This document shows positions 1-11,678 of a stretch of 64,000 bases of DNA, piece after piece; positions within the stretch are counted from its first letter, which is position 1; each line of letters begins with the position of its first letter. The translations under genes and the position numbers were made by a program. The stretch comes from Physella acuta (taxonomy: Eukaryota > Mollusca > Gastropoda > Physidae), in NCBI RefSeq assembly GCF_028476545.1, contig NW_026732587.1, forward strand, positions 1 to 64,000, written 5' to 3'. The notes below the pieces were generated by a model. That model had not been told where the DNA came from and did no database searches. It saw only the letters and a program-made list of their open reading frames with translations.

Positions 1-554
1 AAAAAATTGTAACAATTTAAAACAGTTCCCTTCACTAGACACCGAGTGTCAACCAAAACACATTAGAATCCTCTAGAATTTAGCTGTGATTCTTCTATGC
101 CGGTTTTATGCCAATCTTCAATACAAAATGCATATTGAAATGACAGGCATAGCTTCAACATAGAAATAACTCAGCTAATGGCGAGAAATATTTTTTAAAT
201 TGGACTTTTAAAAACAATATTTCATGACATATTTAATCCTTAATCGAAATAGTCCTTACTACAACACCCACTTACCACACGTACCACACATACCCCACTT
301 TCCTCCTATTTCTTAACTCCAGATCACAACATACCCTACCACAAGTATATGTAATATGTAATAAACACATATTTTTATGGAAATCTAAAAATAAAAGAAT
401 ATATCCAAGTTTTTGTATTGTTCGTATTCAATTATTTTTAAATGTGTTTACGCCATTGATCTAGACCCCACCCATACCATTCTTTCACAGATAAATCCCA
501 CTAAAATCCATTGAACTATCGAAGCCGCTGAGGCGCCTAATCTGTATTAAAAAG

Positions 555-738
555 CAGTGGTTCTTTCAGACTTTTCTCCGGGAGGTGAGGGGGAGGACAG
601 TAGTAAAAGTAAATATTTTTTATATCAATTCTAATTCTATTGGTGGGGGGGGGGGGGTGGGGTGGGCGTGTTTAGGGACATAGGGGCACCGCTTCCCCCC
701 CCCCCCCCCCCCCCCCAGAGATGCCTAAAAGAACGTGC
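555..738. mobile_element. Poly-C/G MITE, hAT-like TIR family
   Basis: The left end CAGTGGTTCTTTCAGACTTT and the right end (reversed: GTTCTTTTAGGCATCTCT) are imperfect inverted repeats around long G and C runs. The same family, with clearer ends and 8-bp target duplications, lies in the introns of ISG12 copies 2 and 3. Target duplication is not clear here. Non-coding. Confidence 0.5.
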
Positions 739-1884
739 ACATTAGCATATTTTTTAACGTGTTTATTTAGCAATCGGATGGCTAGCATTACTGAAGCAGA
801 AATAAACATGATGAAATTAGGGGAATCCCCCACCAGACTATTTTTAGAACGGCATCAGTCAGAAAAAAAACCCAAGTCCACTAACTCCTGTAACACTTAG
901 TACTTAGGCCTTAGTTTAAGTACACATCATCACCTATTTAAGAGTTTACGGTTGAAAAGAAATAAGATGCTATTGTTTCAATGCTTGCAGTAATTATTAT
1001 TACAAAAATAGTTATTGTTTTTAAAACGCCGAAGAAATAGCTAGAATCCTGTGTCCCTACTCTAACTAAAGAAAGTGAATGAAGAACGTGAAATAGATCA
1101 CACATCGCTGTCAGGGTTTATTTCAGATTTTATTCTTCGTGGGGGGGGGGGGGGGGGGGAGGGGCGGTTAAGATTTTGAGGGGGGTACGACGCTATTTAA
1201 AGTTTATTTTTTTATATATAAATATTTTCCCCATTTCGTTTCGTCTAGGGAGGGGGGGGGGTAAGACGTGCCCCGATAGTGCACCCCCCCCCCAATCAAG
1301 ACATGTCAGAAAGTAACTGATCGCGTCTAGCAAAAATAAGCTGAATGGATGAAGCCCCTGGCTGAAAGACTTCGCGTGTCAGCATGGTCGGTCAGTGAAC
1401 TCGTTCTGCGGCGCTGTTCAGAGATTAAAGTGAAAACCTAGTTTCTTTGTACTCACTTCAAGACTTCCATAATTAACTATCGTCAGATATCAAGGCGGGG
1501 CAAGGAAGTGCCAATGGCTAGATACTTTTATTAGGCTATCAAGGCACAAACACATACACAAAGAATAACACAGTACCATGATATTTTATATTTTATTTTG
1601 CTCTGTAACTACCACTTTGGGTTATATGGCCATTTTAGTTACTGCGCCCAATGCGACTAAAAAATAGATTTGTAATGACGTCATTGAAAAAAGCGTATAA
1701 ACACATCAATGTAATAATCAAAACCAAGGAACTGACGTCATTTCTGTAAACGTCTGTTGAACGAGTAAAAGGTAAACACAATCAAATTGAATCTTATGCA
1801 AATTGTATTTTAATAATTTGTTTTGGTGTACGGTAAACAAACAATTAAATCTTATTATTTTAATTATTGTTTGTGTAACCACAT

Positions 1885-2175
1885 AATCATACCTAGATCT
1901 ACCTTCAATTATTATTTTAATTCTAGATCTAGGTTGTTTAAAGGAATATTAATTATTTAATACACAAAGAAAAGACAACACATAGCGGGCATAGCCATAT
2001 AGCAAATGACAACCGACCTAGAATCTAGATTCTAGATCTAGATCTATAACACTATAACTAGATCTAGATTCTAGGTCCTAAGCACCGGTTAGATCAAGCA
2101 GTGACCATGGTTGACTCTTAGTAGCTAGATCTAGATTCTAGATCTAAATCTAACTAGAAAAAACTAGAATCTACA
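1885..2175. repeat. Degenerate CTAGAT-motif cluster
   Basis: Repeated overlapping CTAGAT / AGATCTAG / TTCTAGA words, also seen near 29940-30120 and 32990-33220. It looks like a dispersed low-complexity motif of this genome rather than an ordered tandem array. No function is evident. Confidence 0.6.
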
Positions 2176-2356
2176 TTACATTATTCTAGACTAATCTAGA
2201 CTAACTCTAATGCACTGACTGCAAAGAAAAGCTTTACCAGCGTCCATATAGTTGACGCTGTTGTGTTTGTCAAGTTTACAAATGGCTTCTTTTTGCCACG
2301 GGAGAAAATTGATGCACACAGAGAAGTGGAATTCTCAAGGCGCATACCAGGGCACT

Positions 2357-2620
2357 AAATGAAGGCAGAGTTGCTTTTTGGCATCTCATCCAAGCAAGTC
2401 CACCCCCACCCCCGAGAAAAATGTCCGAAAGAAACACTGGATGAAGGCAGGGTTGCTTTATGGCATCCCCCCTTAAGCAAGTCCACCCCAACCCCCACCC
2501 CCGAGAAAAATGTCTGAAAGAAACACTGGATGAAGGCAGAGTTGCTTTTTGGCATCTCATCCAAGCAAGTCCACCCCCACCCCCGAGAAAAATGTCTGAA
2601 AGAAACACTGGATGAAGAGA
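2357..2620. repeat. Three-copy tandem repeat derived from the poly-C MITE end
   Basis: Units of about 82-90 bp each run from GAAGGCAGAGTTGC through a CCACCCCCACCCCC tract to a GAAAGAAACACTGGATG end. The last part matches the terminal sequence of the poly-C MITE family (for example near 10666). The open frames across it are by-products of the repeat. Confidence 0.7.
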
Positions 2621-3070
2621 TGATATGTAAACTATGCATCGTGATCCCACTCTGTACCTTTGCTGGTATTGTACAAACTTTGTACTACAAAGTAGTGATA
2701 AACATCACGACCATTAGGTTCCAAATTCGGCTGCAGAAACTGCTGCCTAAAGGGAAACCAGAGTTGGTAACACTATCTGATAACCCCACCCTCCCCTTGT
2801 AACGTTTATAATTTGTAGATTGTAAAGTCGTAACTAACAGGAATATAAAGCTAAGTTGTTTGTGAACGAGAGTAACACATCAGTACTGTATGATATCGAT
2901 GTTCTTATCTTAGCAATACAGTCAGTACTGTATGATATCGATGTTCTTATCTTAGCAGTACAGGTCAGTACGGTATGAGACCGACTCCAAACAAAAGCTT
3001 ATAATTGTGAGAGCTTAATAAGCACTGTCGACTCGTTCAACCATAGCTTAGCATTCTCTACCACGCTTCA

Positions 3071-3321
3071 TCAAGTCCATAAATGACATCACACTCCTGG
3101 GGGAGGGGGTTCGTAATTATGTGACGATGTGTGATGGGGGGAGGGGTCAAATATTGTGACGTCACACTTTTGCACTTTTTTTAAAAATTGCAATCTACAA
3201 AAAAGTTTTCTAAAAACGCGAAATAGCGGGAAAATGTTTTCAGTTTCTAAAATTGGTTTCAAAATTTCTAAATTCTGAACCCAGCTTCCTCCTTTGAGTG
3301 TGACGTCATTTATGGAACAAG
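3071..3321. mobile_element. MITE-like element with about 24-bp inverted ends
   Basis: The left end TCCATAAATGACATCACAC (near 3076-3094) and the right end GTGTGACGTCATTTATGGA (near 3298-3316) are near-perfect inverted complements around a G-rich core. No coding capacity. The superfamily is not clear from the ends. Confidence 0.5.
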
Positions 3322-3510
3322 TGGATTTTTGAGATTGTTTAAAAACAAATCAAGATTTAGTAAGTTTTATTAAAACTGTAAAAACGAACTATCCCACCTA
3401 AGTTTTGTTGACAAGTTAAATATGCTGAATACCCTTTGGTATAGTCCCCCACCCATCATTACACATCTATGTACACACCACAGGCTAACGATTCAATAAG
3501 AAGCGACAAG

Positions 3511-5019
3511 ATGGGTCAGTTCTACGCCTTCTTCCTTGTGCTGGTGCTGCTGCCTGTCGGAGCTGAGGCATGGCTCATGGAAGCCGCTGGAGCCACAGTT
3601 GGTGCCCTGACAGTTGCTCTCATTTTACCCTGTTTCCTGAAGATCGTCGGCTTCACTTCACGTAAGTTGCTCTCATTTTACCCTGTTTCCTGAAGATCGT
3701 CGGCTTCACTTCACGTAAGTTGCTCTCATTTTACCCTGTTTCCTGAAGGTCGTCGGCTTCACTTCACGTAAGTTGCTCTCATTTTACCCTGTTTCCTCAA
3801 GGTCGTCGGCTTCACTTCACGTAAGTTGCTCTCATTTTACCCTGTTTCCTGAAGGTCGTCGGCTTCACTTCACGTAAGTTGCTCTCATTTTACCCTGTTT
3901 CCTCAAGGTCGTCGGCTTCACTTCATGTAAGTTGCTCTCATTTTACCCTGTTTCCTGAAGGTCATCGGCTTCACTTCACGTAAGTTGCTCTCATTTTACC
4001 CTGTTTCCTCAAGGTCGGCGGCTTCACTTCACGTAAGTCGCTCTCTTCAAGTTTTTAAAATATTTTAACGCAATTATTTTTCTGTTGAATAAACGGAAGC
4101 TGCTTTATGTACAGCGTTTGTGAGGTGTGCGTGGTTGTTTGATGATGGTTACCTCAGGGTTAAGTCTCGCGTATGTACACGTCTCTCACCATCTACATTG
4201 GGAGAAAGTGCTACAATAGCCAAATCTTAAAACTAATGAAACACTGTAATAGAAAACACGAACTAGCTTAAATGTTTAAGTTATAAATATGATTAAGTAT
4301 GTGGTTAAGTATAAATATGATTTAAATAAAATATATACATGTTTACACCGAGTTGACCTGTTTCAGCCCCATCCCCCCCCCCCTGTTTACACCGAGTTGA
4401 CCTGTTTCAGCCCCCCATCCCCCCGTTTACACCAAGTTGACCTGTTTCAGCCCCCATCCCCCCGTTTACACCAAGTTGACCTGTTTCAGCCCCCCATCCC
4501 CCCGTTTACACCAAGTTGACCTGTTTCAGCCCCCATCTCCCTGTTTACACGAGTTGACCTGTTTCAGCCCCCATCCCCCCTGTTTACACGAGTTGACCTG
4601 TTTCAGCCCCCATCCCCCCGTTTACACCAAGTTGACCTGTTTCAGCCCCCCATCCCCCCGTTTACACCAAGTTGACCTGTTTCAGCCCCCATCTCCCTGT
4701 TTACACCGAGTTGACCTACCTGTTTCAGCCCCCATCCCCCCTGTTTACACGAGTTGACCTACCTGTTTCAGCCCCCAACGTCCCCATGTTTACACGAGTT
4801 GACCTATCTGTTTCAGGCGGCATTGCGGGCGGTTCCATCGCTGCTTTCCTCATGTCCAGAGCCGCTGCCTACAAGATCGGCATGAGAGCTGTTGCTGCTG
4901 TACAGGCTGTGGGGGTCACTGGCGTCAGTTTTTCATCTGTCGCCCTCGGCTTCATCGTCGGCGGTATCCTCGGGCACTCTTTCAATTACATCATCGACAT
5001 GAACGAGTCAAATACGTGA
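3511..5019 (+). CDS. IFI27-like: IFI27/ISG12-like protein, copy 1 (two exons, divergent)
   Basis: Small hydrophobic protein of the Ifi-6-16/ISG12 family; family members elsewhere act at mitochondria or ER and in interferon responses, while the mollusc role is unknown. Exons 3511-3661 and 4817-5019 join to 117 residues. The N-terminus looks like a signal peptide (MGQFYAFFLVLVLLPVGAEA), followed by a glycine/alanine-rich double hydrophobic segment. An in-frame ATG lies 42 nt upstream (3469), but 3511 puts the signal peptide at the start and matches the other copies. The exon junction lies at the same place as in copies 2-4 (after TGFTA/GFTS, phase 1). It is the most divergent copy (glycines and alanines replaced in both halves). 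Both intron ends have become minisatellites. Confidence 0.85.
3613..4037 (+). repeat. 53-bp minisatellite copying the exon 1 end and donor
   Basis: About eight 53-bp units. The first unit is the real 3' end of ISG12 copy 1 exon 1; each later unit repeats GTTGCTCTCATTTTACCC to CGGCTTCACTTCAC followed by GTAAGT, so the splice donor is present about eight times in a row. Units differ by single bases (GATCGTC/GGTCGTC/GGTCATC). Confidence 0.9.
4341..4816 (+). repeat. About 39-bp minisatellite copying the splice acceptor
   Basis: About 12 units of GTTTACACCGAGTTGACC, TGTTTCAG and a CCCCCATCCCCC tract. The last TGTTTCAG is the acceptor of exon 2 at 4817, so the array is a chain of acceptor-like sites ending in the used one. 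Confidence 0.88.
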
Positions 5020-5463
5020 TGAAACGACTCTTAATCTCGGGATAATCCCAGTCAGGAATTCTGATTTTTTTATTGTTATCAAAATAAGTTGAAAAAGTTG
5101 GTTGTTTTTTTTTTAATTCTTTTAAATGATAGTGCCCCAAAAGATTTTAATTTGACACTAGATTTTTGAAAACTTTTTAGAAATGTTGAAATATTATAAA
5201 CTGTAAACATTTTTTACACTATTTTTAGGAAAATCATTTCGACAAGTAAAATATAAAAGTTGTAAAAGTATTTTCGCAGCGTGTATGAACACATAAGCCT
5301 CTTGTGGCAAATAAGGGTGATTATTTGTACCTGATTAGATAGAATAAAAGGTTTATTTTAGAATCGTAATAAGTATCGGTGTAAGCTACATGTTTAGACT
5401 TGTAAATGTAATCATGTTGTCATTTGTGTGTATCTATCTATGATTCACAGACCCCTAGTGGTA

Positions 5464-5469
5464 AATAAA
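5464..5469 (+). terminator. Poly(A) signal AATAAA, ISG12 copy 1
   Basis: AATAAA about 445 nt after the stop codon of copy 1. The homologous position in the downstream units (near 12711 and 19277) reads AATAAG, so the signal is lost there, in agreement with those being duplicated 3' flanks rather than active gene ends. Confidence 0.55.
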
Positions 5470-5668
5470 GTTTTATTTCAATTCTCGACATATCTGTCCA
5501 GTGTCATTTGTTGATTACATCAAACTGAAACTCATTTTAAACTTATCTGGGCTGGCTTTGGTAAGAAACCGGTTATAAAATGTACGGAGAAACGTTTTGA
5601 CAAAACATCGACAAAAAATGTTTTCCAACAATCCTTTAAGACACATGATCGTGGGAAATGGACACATG

Positions 5669-7290
5669 ATCGGTAAACAATGTTGAAAACTTGACCACTA
5701 CAAGAAGCAATGTTAAAAACTTGGCATCTACTAGGTAAACAATGTTGAAAACTTGGCCACTACAAGGTAAACAATGTTAAAAACTTGACCTCTACAAGGT
5801 AAACAATGTTGAAAACTTGACCTCTACAAGGTAAACAATGTTGAAAACTTGACCTCTACAAGGTAAACAATGTTGAAAACTTGGCCACTACTAGGTAAAC
5901 AATGTTGAAAACTTGGCCACTACAAGGTAAACAATGTTGAAAACTTGACCACTACAAGGTAAACAATGTTGAATACTTGACCTCTACAAGGTAAACAATG
6001 TTGAAAACTTGACCTCTATAAGGTAAACAATGTTGAAAACTTGACCTCTACAAGGTAAACAATGTTGAAAACTTGACCACTACAAGGTAAACAATGTTGA
6101 AAACTTGACCTCTACAAGGTAAACAATGTTAAACATTTGGCGTCTACAAGGTAAACAATGTTGAAAACTTGACCTCTACAAGGTAAACAATGTTGAAAAT
6201 TTGACCTCTACAAGGTAAACAATGTTAAACATTTGGCGTCTACAAGGTAAACAATGTTGAAAACATGGCCACTACAAGGTAAACAATGTTGAATACTTGA
6301 CCTCTACAAGGTAAACAATGTTGAAAACTTGACCTCTACAAGGTAAACAATGTTGAATACTTGGCCACTACAAGGTAAACAATGTTGAAAACTTGACCTC
6401 TACAAGGTAAACAATGTTAAACATTTGGCGTCTACAAGGTAAACAATGTTGAAAACATGGCCACTACAAGGTAAACAATGTTGAATACTTGACCTCTACA
6501 AGGTAAACAATGTTAAACATTTGGCGTCTACAAGGTAAACAATGTTGAAAACATGGCCACTACAAGGTAAACAATGTTGAAAACTTGACCTCTACAAGGT
6601 AAACAATGTTGAAAACTTGACCACTACAAGGTAAACAATGTTGAAAACTTGGCCACTACAAGGTAAACAATGTTGAAAACTTGGCCACTACAAGGTAAAC
6701 AATGTTGAAACCTTGACCTCTACAAGGTAAACAATGTTGAAAACTTGGCCACTACAAGGTAAACAATGTTGAAAACTTGGCCTCGGTAAACAATGTTGAA
6801 AACTTGACCTCTACAAGGTAAACAATGTTGAAAACTTGACCTCTACAAGGTAAACAATGTTGAAAACTTGGCCTCTACGAGGTAAACAATGTTAAAAACT
6901 TGGCCACTACAAGGTAAACAATGTTAAACATTTGGCGTCTACAAGGTAAACAATGTTGAAAACTTGGCCACTACAAGGTAAACAATGTTGAAAACTTGGC
7001 CTCGGTAAACAATGTTGAAACCTTGACCTCTACAAGGTAAACAATGTTGAATACTTGACCTCTACAAGGTAAACAATGTTGAAAACTTGGCCTCTACGAG
7101 GTAAACAATGTTAAAAACTTGGCCACTACAAGGTAAACAATGTTGAATACTTGACCTCTACAAGGTAAACAATGTTGAAACCTTGACCTCTGCAAGGTAA
7201 ACAATGTTGAATACTTGACCTCTACAAGGTAAACAATGTTGAAACCTTGACCTCTACAAGGTAAACAATGTTGAATACTTGACCTTTCCA
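5669..7290 (+). repeat. 32-bp minisatellite, about 50 units
   Basis: Units of GGTAAACAATGTTGAAAACT plus TGACCTCTACAA, with variants (GGCCACTACAA, GGCGTCTACAA). The same array has only about four units in units 2 and 3 (near 12904-13020 and 19470-19586), so it expanded in unit 1 or shrank in the others. Intergenic; the open frame on the minus strand is a repeat artefact. Confidence 0.92.
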
Positions 7291-8529
7291 TGACCTTTGA
7301 AGTTGTTATCAAAGAGGAAGTAAGAACGTAAAGAGGAAGTCATAACGTAAACGGATTAACGTGGGCTACATAGATCTGATTACGGTATCTCCTATCAAAA
7401 TCTACATACATCTGTCAGTGGTTGGGGTTTTGGACAAATCTTGTTACTCTTTTTGAACCTCTCTAATGCAAAATGAACACATGTAATTTTTTTTTATGCC
7501 CATACCACTACAGTGTTTGTTGCTTTTGACAAGAATTCAAATTTCAATATTTCGTGTTCAATAATAATTCATTTCGGAGATGTTGGTAGAGAATACAACT
7601 AGTAGTCTCTAGCTATATACAAATTTATCTAAGTTAATATAAATAATATCGCATGAAAATATTGATATAATGAAATCGATCAATATAATCCTCGAACTGC
7701 ACTTGTTTGGCATTATTTCACGCTCCAGTGATTACCCCACTGGCTCCATGCCATTAAAGTGAGGTATTCTGGTGTAACCACGGGGCTAGAACTACACAAC
7801 ATTCACATCTAAAAGGTGTGTGAAATCACATGTCACGTCATCTACACATAAAACATGTGTGAAATACACGTCTAGATCATAACACCATAAGTGTATAAAA
7901 CGTGTGTGAAATACATGTCTACATCTCAGCATCTGCATGTAGAAGTAGAAGATGTGAAAATACGGGGTTCTTTGTTTGTAAAGTCAAACACTTAAAGAGC
8001 TCAAAAAGTAGTTTAATGATTGGCGTAAACAAAGGTATGTATGAAAGGAAAAGTTAATGAATGCTATCAGCCAATCTGTAAGCTGTAGACCAGGGGTGTC
8101 CAAACTACGGCCCGCGGGCCGGATGCGGCCCGCGATGTCCTCTCATCCGGCCCGCGGAGATCTTTTTGTCCACGGAAAAACGTTTGTTGGTGATGACTGA
8201 AGAACTTTCTCCAGAAAAATCAAAAACATATCTGGAAGAAACTGGCCCCCGAACTGAAATTTGATAGTTGATGCGGCCCTCGGACTGAAAAGTTTGGAGA
8301 CCCCTGCTGTAGACGAAATATCGATTAACTCACACATTCACTCAATAAGGTGTGGAAAACGTCCAAAATGTTTACTTCATTTTCTGTAGTTGTTCTTTTT
8401 ATTTTATTTTAGAACTTTTTATAAATTTTACCTTTTTTTTAAGTCTAAATATAACACAGCTTATATTAATTCCCTATACACACAACATGCCAGTTCTTGC
8501 TATGTAAATCAGAACACGTAATATTGATT
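7291..8529. other. Upstream region of ISG12 copy 2, no gene
   Basis: AT-rich intergenic sequence shared nearly base for base with 13031-14269 and, less closely, with 21412-22971. Contains the hAT-type MITE at 8091-8306. No coding region seen. Confidence 0.7.
8091..8306. mobile_element. hAT-type MITE with 8-bp target duplication (unit 1)
   Basis: Ends CAGGGGTGTCCAAACT and AGTTTGGAGACCCCTG are inverted repeats typical of hAT elements, with a CGGCCCGCGG-rich core. The 8-bp duplication CTGTAGAC flanks it (8083-8090 and 8307-8314). The matching site near ISG12 copy 4 (about 22747-22754) has one CTGTAGAC and no element. An open frame across it is spurious. Confidence 0.92.
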
Positions 8530-8612
8530 GAAAAGGAAATTAGAATTCCAAGAAAAGTTACATCACGTGTTCCTTTTGGTGACGTGTAACTTGAAACAGT
8601 AGCCTATAAATA
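8530..8612 (+). promoter_or_regulatory. ISG12 copy 2 promoter: ISRE-like, GAS-like, E-box, TATA
   Basis: GAAAAGGAAA (8530-8539) fits the IRF/ISRE core GAAANNGAAA. TTCCAAGAA (8546-8554) fits the STAT/GAS pattern TTCNNNGAA. CACGTG lies at 8564-8569 and TATAAATA at 8605-8612. Transcription would start near 8640. Site matches are seen directly; that an IRF or STAT binds them is inference from known vertebrate ISG12 control. Confidence 0.6.
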
Positions 8613-8660
8613 CTGGAGCACAGTGCCACGCCCTGTAACAGAGACTGTAGTGGTTCAAGC

Positions 8661-9041
8661 TGCACCACACCTGTGATCTAGAGACTTACAGATTGCACCA
8701 CACCTGTGATCTAGAGACTTACAGATTGCACCACACCTGTGATCTAGAGACTTACAGATTGCACCACACCTGTGATCTAGAAACTTACAGATTGCACCAC
8801 ACCTGTGATCTAGAGACTTACAGATTGCACCACACCTGTGATCTAGAGACTTACAGATTGCACCACACCTGTGATCTAGAGACTTACAGATTGCACCACA
8901 CCTGTGATCTAGAGACTTACAGATTGCACCACACCTGTGATCTAGAGACTTACAGATTGCACCACACCTGTGATCTAGAGACTTACAGATTGCACCACAC
9001 CTGTGATCTAGAAACTTACAGATTGCACCACACCTGTGATT
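8661..9041 (+). repeat. 33-bp minisatellite in the 5' UTR of ISG12 copy 2
   Basis: About 11 full units plus a partial one of GCACCACACCTGTGATCTAG plus AGACTTACAGATT. Lies between the TATA box and the start codon. Units contain no ATG. Copy 4 has a single unit, copy 3 about 20 shorter or full units. Confidence 0.92.
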
Positions 9042-9056
9042 TCCATCAAAGCTAAA

Positions 9057-10982
9057 ATGACGAAATTTTACGCCTGCATGTTTATACTGATACTCTTACC
9101 AGCTGGTACCAGTTCGTTTATGCTGGAGGCGGTGGGCATACTAGTAGGGGGAGCCGCAACTGCTGTTGTGGCGCCCTTTGCACTGTCGGCTGCTGGGTTC
9201 ACTGCAGGTAATTTTTTTTTTTTAGTTTTTAGTAACGTTATAAGTCAGATACACAATTATTGTCTCAACATCGCTAGAAGTCGATAAAGATGCACAATTA
9301 ATATCTCAACAATAAGAGAACTTCTAACACCAACCATTTCTAATCCTCTATTTAGACATTGCTCGAGATTTTAAATAGCTTATTAATGGTATCGAGATTG
9401 TTGCTTCTCGGGACAAAACATTCTCGCTCTTTCCCGTCTAGAAAATTTTATATTGCAATAATTTTCATCCATTCTATAGTCATCTATTTATAATGTGAAT
9501 GGAAGGAGTCTTGTCCAGATAAGCCTCGCCACTAATGCAAAAATTTCACGCGCGAAAATTTAAGCCTCAACACTTTTAGCCAGCTCATTGAGGGTTAGTT
9601 ATAGGATTAGGGTTAATAGTACAGACATTTTCATACACATTATTGATGCCATGCCCCAATACCACCCTCTTGAATAAAATCTAAAAGTACAAGTTTCATG
9701 TTCCCTTTTTTACTTTATCGTATATACGAAGTATAGAAATCGTGCAAAAAAAATCGAGATTTTTTTACAAATATCGACGTTTTACACATCCCTCAGTCGG
9801 AAAAACATAGTTTTGCAATCTTGTTTGTATGTCTGTGTGTGTATGTGTGTCTGTGTGTGTATGTGTGTAAACACGATAACTTGAATACCGTTACAGCTAG
9901 GTTAATGAAATATATATATATATAAGTATTATATCAAAATCGTAGATCCGTATAAACTTTTGCGCGATTTCCGATAACCGGAAGTTAAACATTTTCTACT
10001 TTCAATTTTTCAAAAGCCTATAACTTGAATATTATTTCAGATAGATAAATGAAATTTCACACGTAAGTAAAATATCTAATTCTCTGCCTTCTGTCAATGT
10101 TTGAGTAATTTTCGTTGACCGGAAGTAGTAATTTTTGCTATTTCCGATTTCTCAAAAATCGCATGTGAATTTATAAAGTACTAATAATATTCCGCACTAT
10201 TATGAACATTTTATTTGGGTTCACTTGGTGTGCAATTCTTTTTTCTACGAGATTTTATTCTATTTTAAAAAGTTTAAGTATTTAAAATGGATTAAAAATC
10301 ATGTCTATATCCCGAGTTGCCATCACCTGTTGTTTCATATAAGAATATTCGAGAAAGTTTAGGGGAGATCACTCCCGGTTTATTATAATTTGGACAAATT
10401 CCAAAGACCCATCTTCAGAGTTTCTTCCAGGCATCTCTTCGGGGGGCGAAGGCCCTCCCCCCCCCCCCTCCCCGAAATTTTTTCTACTCCCCCCCCCCCC
10501 TCCCGACCCGAACGAAATGAAATTTATATAATTTATATAGAAAATATATACTTTTAACAGTGTCCGCACCCCCCCCCCGAAGAAAGTCTACCACCGCCCC
10601 CCCCCCCGAAAATTTCAAGTGCCCTCCCCCCCCCCCCCCGGAGAAAAAAGTCTGGAAGAAACACTGCACATCTTGTCACTTATCACCATTGTTCTAAGTT
10701 ATGTTTCGGTAAAGTGATTGAAAAACAAGAGTTGTATCGCACTAATTAGAAATCTTTAACTATGTAATATCTCGGTGTGTTTCAGCTGGTATTACTGCTG
10801 GCTCTTGGGCTGCCTCGGCCATGTCTGCGGCAGCAACTTATGGAGTTGGTATGGGACTCGTTTCTACTTTTCAAGCCGCTGGAGCCGCTGGTATCGGTGT
10901 TGCGACGGTAGGAGCAGGTAGTGTCGCCGGTGGTATCGTTGGACACGCAGCGAGTCATGTAAAAGAGAGCAGTCAGAAATAA
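9057..10982 (+). CDS. IFI27-like: IFI27/ISG12-like protein, copy 2 (two exons)
   Basis: Exons 9057-9207 and 10786-10982 join in phase 1 (GCA G / CT GGT) to 115 residues. The N-terminal segment MTKFYACMFILILLPAGTSS resembles a signal peptide. It is followed by the family core: a glycine-rich first half (VGGAATAVVAPFALSAAGFT) in exon 1 and a second glycine/alanine helix-rich half (AASAMSAAATYGVGMG) in exon 2. Length and composition fit the ISG12 family (usually about 100-130 residues). Role inferred from the family: membrane-associated, stress or immunity linked; not shown by sequence. Promoter motifs upstream fit interferon-type control. Protein identical to copy 3. Confidence 0.92.
9208..10785 (+). 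other. Intron of ISG12 copy 2 with repeats
   Basis: Contains a TG/TC-rich microsatellite (about 9826-9870), a short AT run, an AT-rich segment absent from copy 4's shorter intron (723 bp), and a poly-C MITE at 10416-10666. Donor GTAATT, acceptor TTTCAG. No coding region inside. Confidence 0.75.
10416..10666. mobile_element. Poly-C MITE, hAT-like, in the intron of ISG12 copy 2
   Basis: Left end CAGAGTTTCTTCCAGGCATC and right end TCTGGAAGAAACACTG are inverted repeats. The flanking 8-mers CCCATCTT (10408-10415) and CACATCTT (10667-10674) look like a target duplication with one mismatch. The core has several runs of 8-14 C. A second similar end inside (ACAGTGTCCGCACCCC near 10557) suggests a nested copy. 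Confidence 0.7.
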
Positions 10983-11678
10983 AATTAAAACTGCTAGGCT
11001 GCTTTAATTTGATATTTTGATTTAAGGAACGTTGAGCCAACATTTTCTGTAGTTTATTTTTAGTAGGTCCTACAAATTAAAAGCTAACAAAAATAAAAAA
11101 ATAAAAAATTACATAAAAAAAAAACAAGAGGTCAAGGTTATGATACAAATAACAGAAGATCGAATACGTCCTGGAAGAACTCCGTGTTTTAGGTGCACTA
11201 ATCGTTATGCTGCTCATGTCCGCATGAGCAAAGTAATGAAACTACGTGCACTCAGTAACACAGGGAAAATACTTTCTTAACATTTTCGTGCACACGAAGA
11301 TGCAGAAAGGATTTGAAAAAAAATATTTAAAAAAATAATCGATCTATATTCTTTGTATCTGGAAACTATCTTTACAACAATAACAATAGGCTAAAATATA
11401 CTTTTAAATTTTGTATAGCAATCATTTTGTACTGTTATGTTTAAATTAATTAGTTTAAGAAATGAATTGATTTTTATTAATATAAAAATGTTTGAAATAT
11501 TTTATAACATTTGTATTAAGTGCTCTTGTAAATATTTAGCTTTTTAAATTTGACAATAGTTTTTCTCATTTTAAAAATCGATTGTTACACAACTCGGACT
11601 AAAAAAAATAGCTATAGATTCCAATTTGTTTTTGTCTCAGTATTTTAAACATGTGTAAATTAGATGCACAATGTAGCA

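Larger units (their letters stand above)
1..3450. other. Intergenic, repeat-rich, no gene seen
   Basis: AT-rich DNA with no convincing coding region. Short open frames near 2.3-2.8 kb lie in a tandem repeat and look like chance. It contains homopolymer G/C tracts (near 643-720, 1141-1160, 1250-1290), a poly-C MITE, a CTAGAT-rich stretch (about 1885-2175), a three-copy tandem repeat (about 2357-2620), a two-copy 50-bp repeat (about 2878-2968) and an inverted-repeat element (3071-3321), some of which are listed separately. Confidence 0.6.

Noticed and set aside
2276-2802. Open frames on both strands near 2.3-2.8 kb
   Set aside because: Tandem repeat of a MITE end gives long frames on both strands; no domain.
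8143-8337. 64-residue minus-strand frame, also at 13883-14077
   Set aside because: Spans the hAT-type MITE and its flank; repeated only because of segmental duplication.
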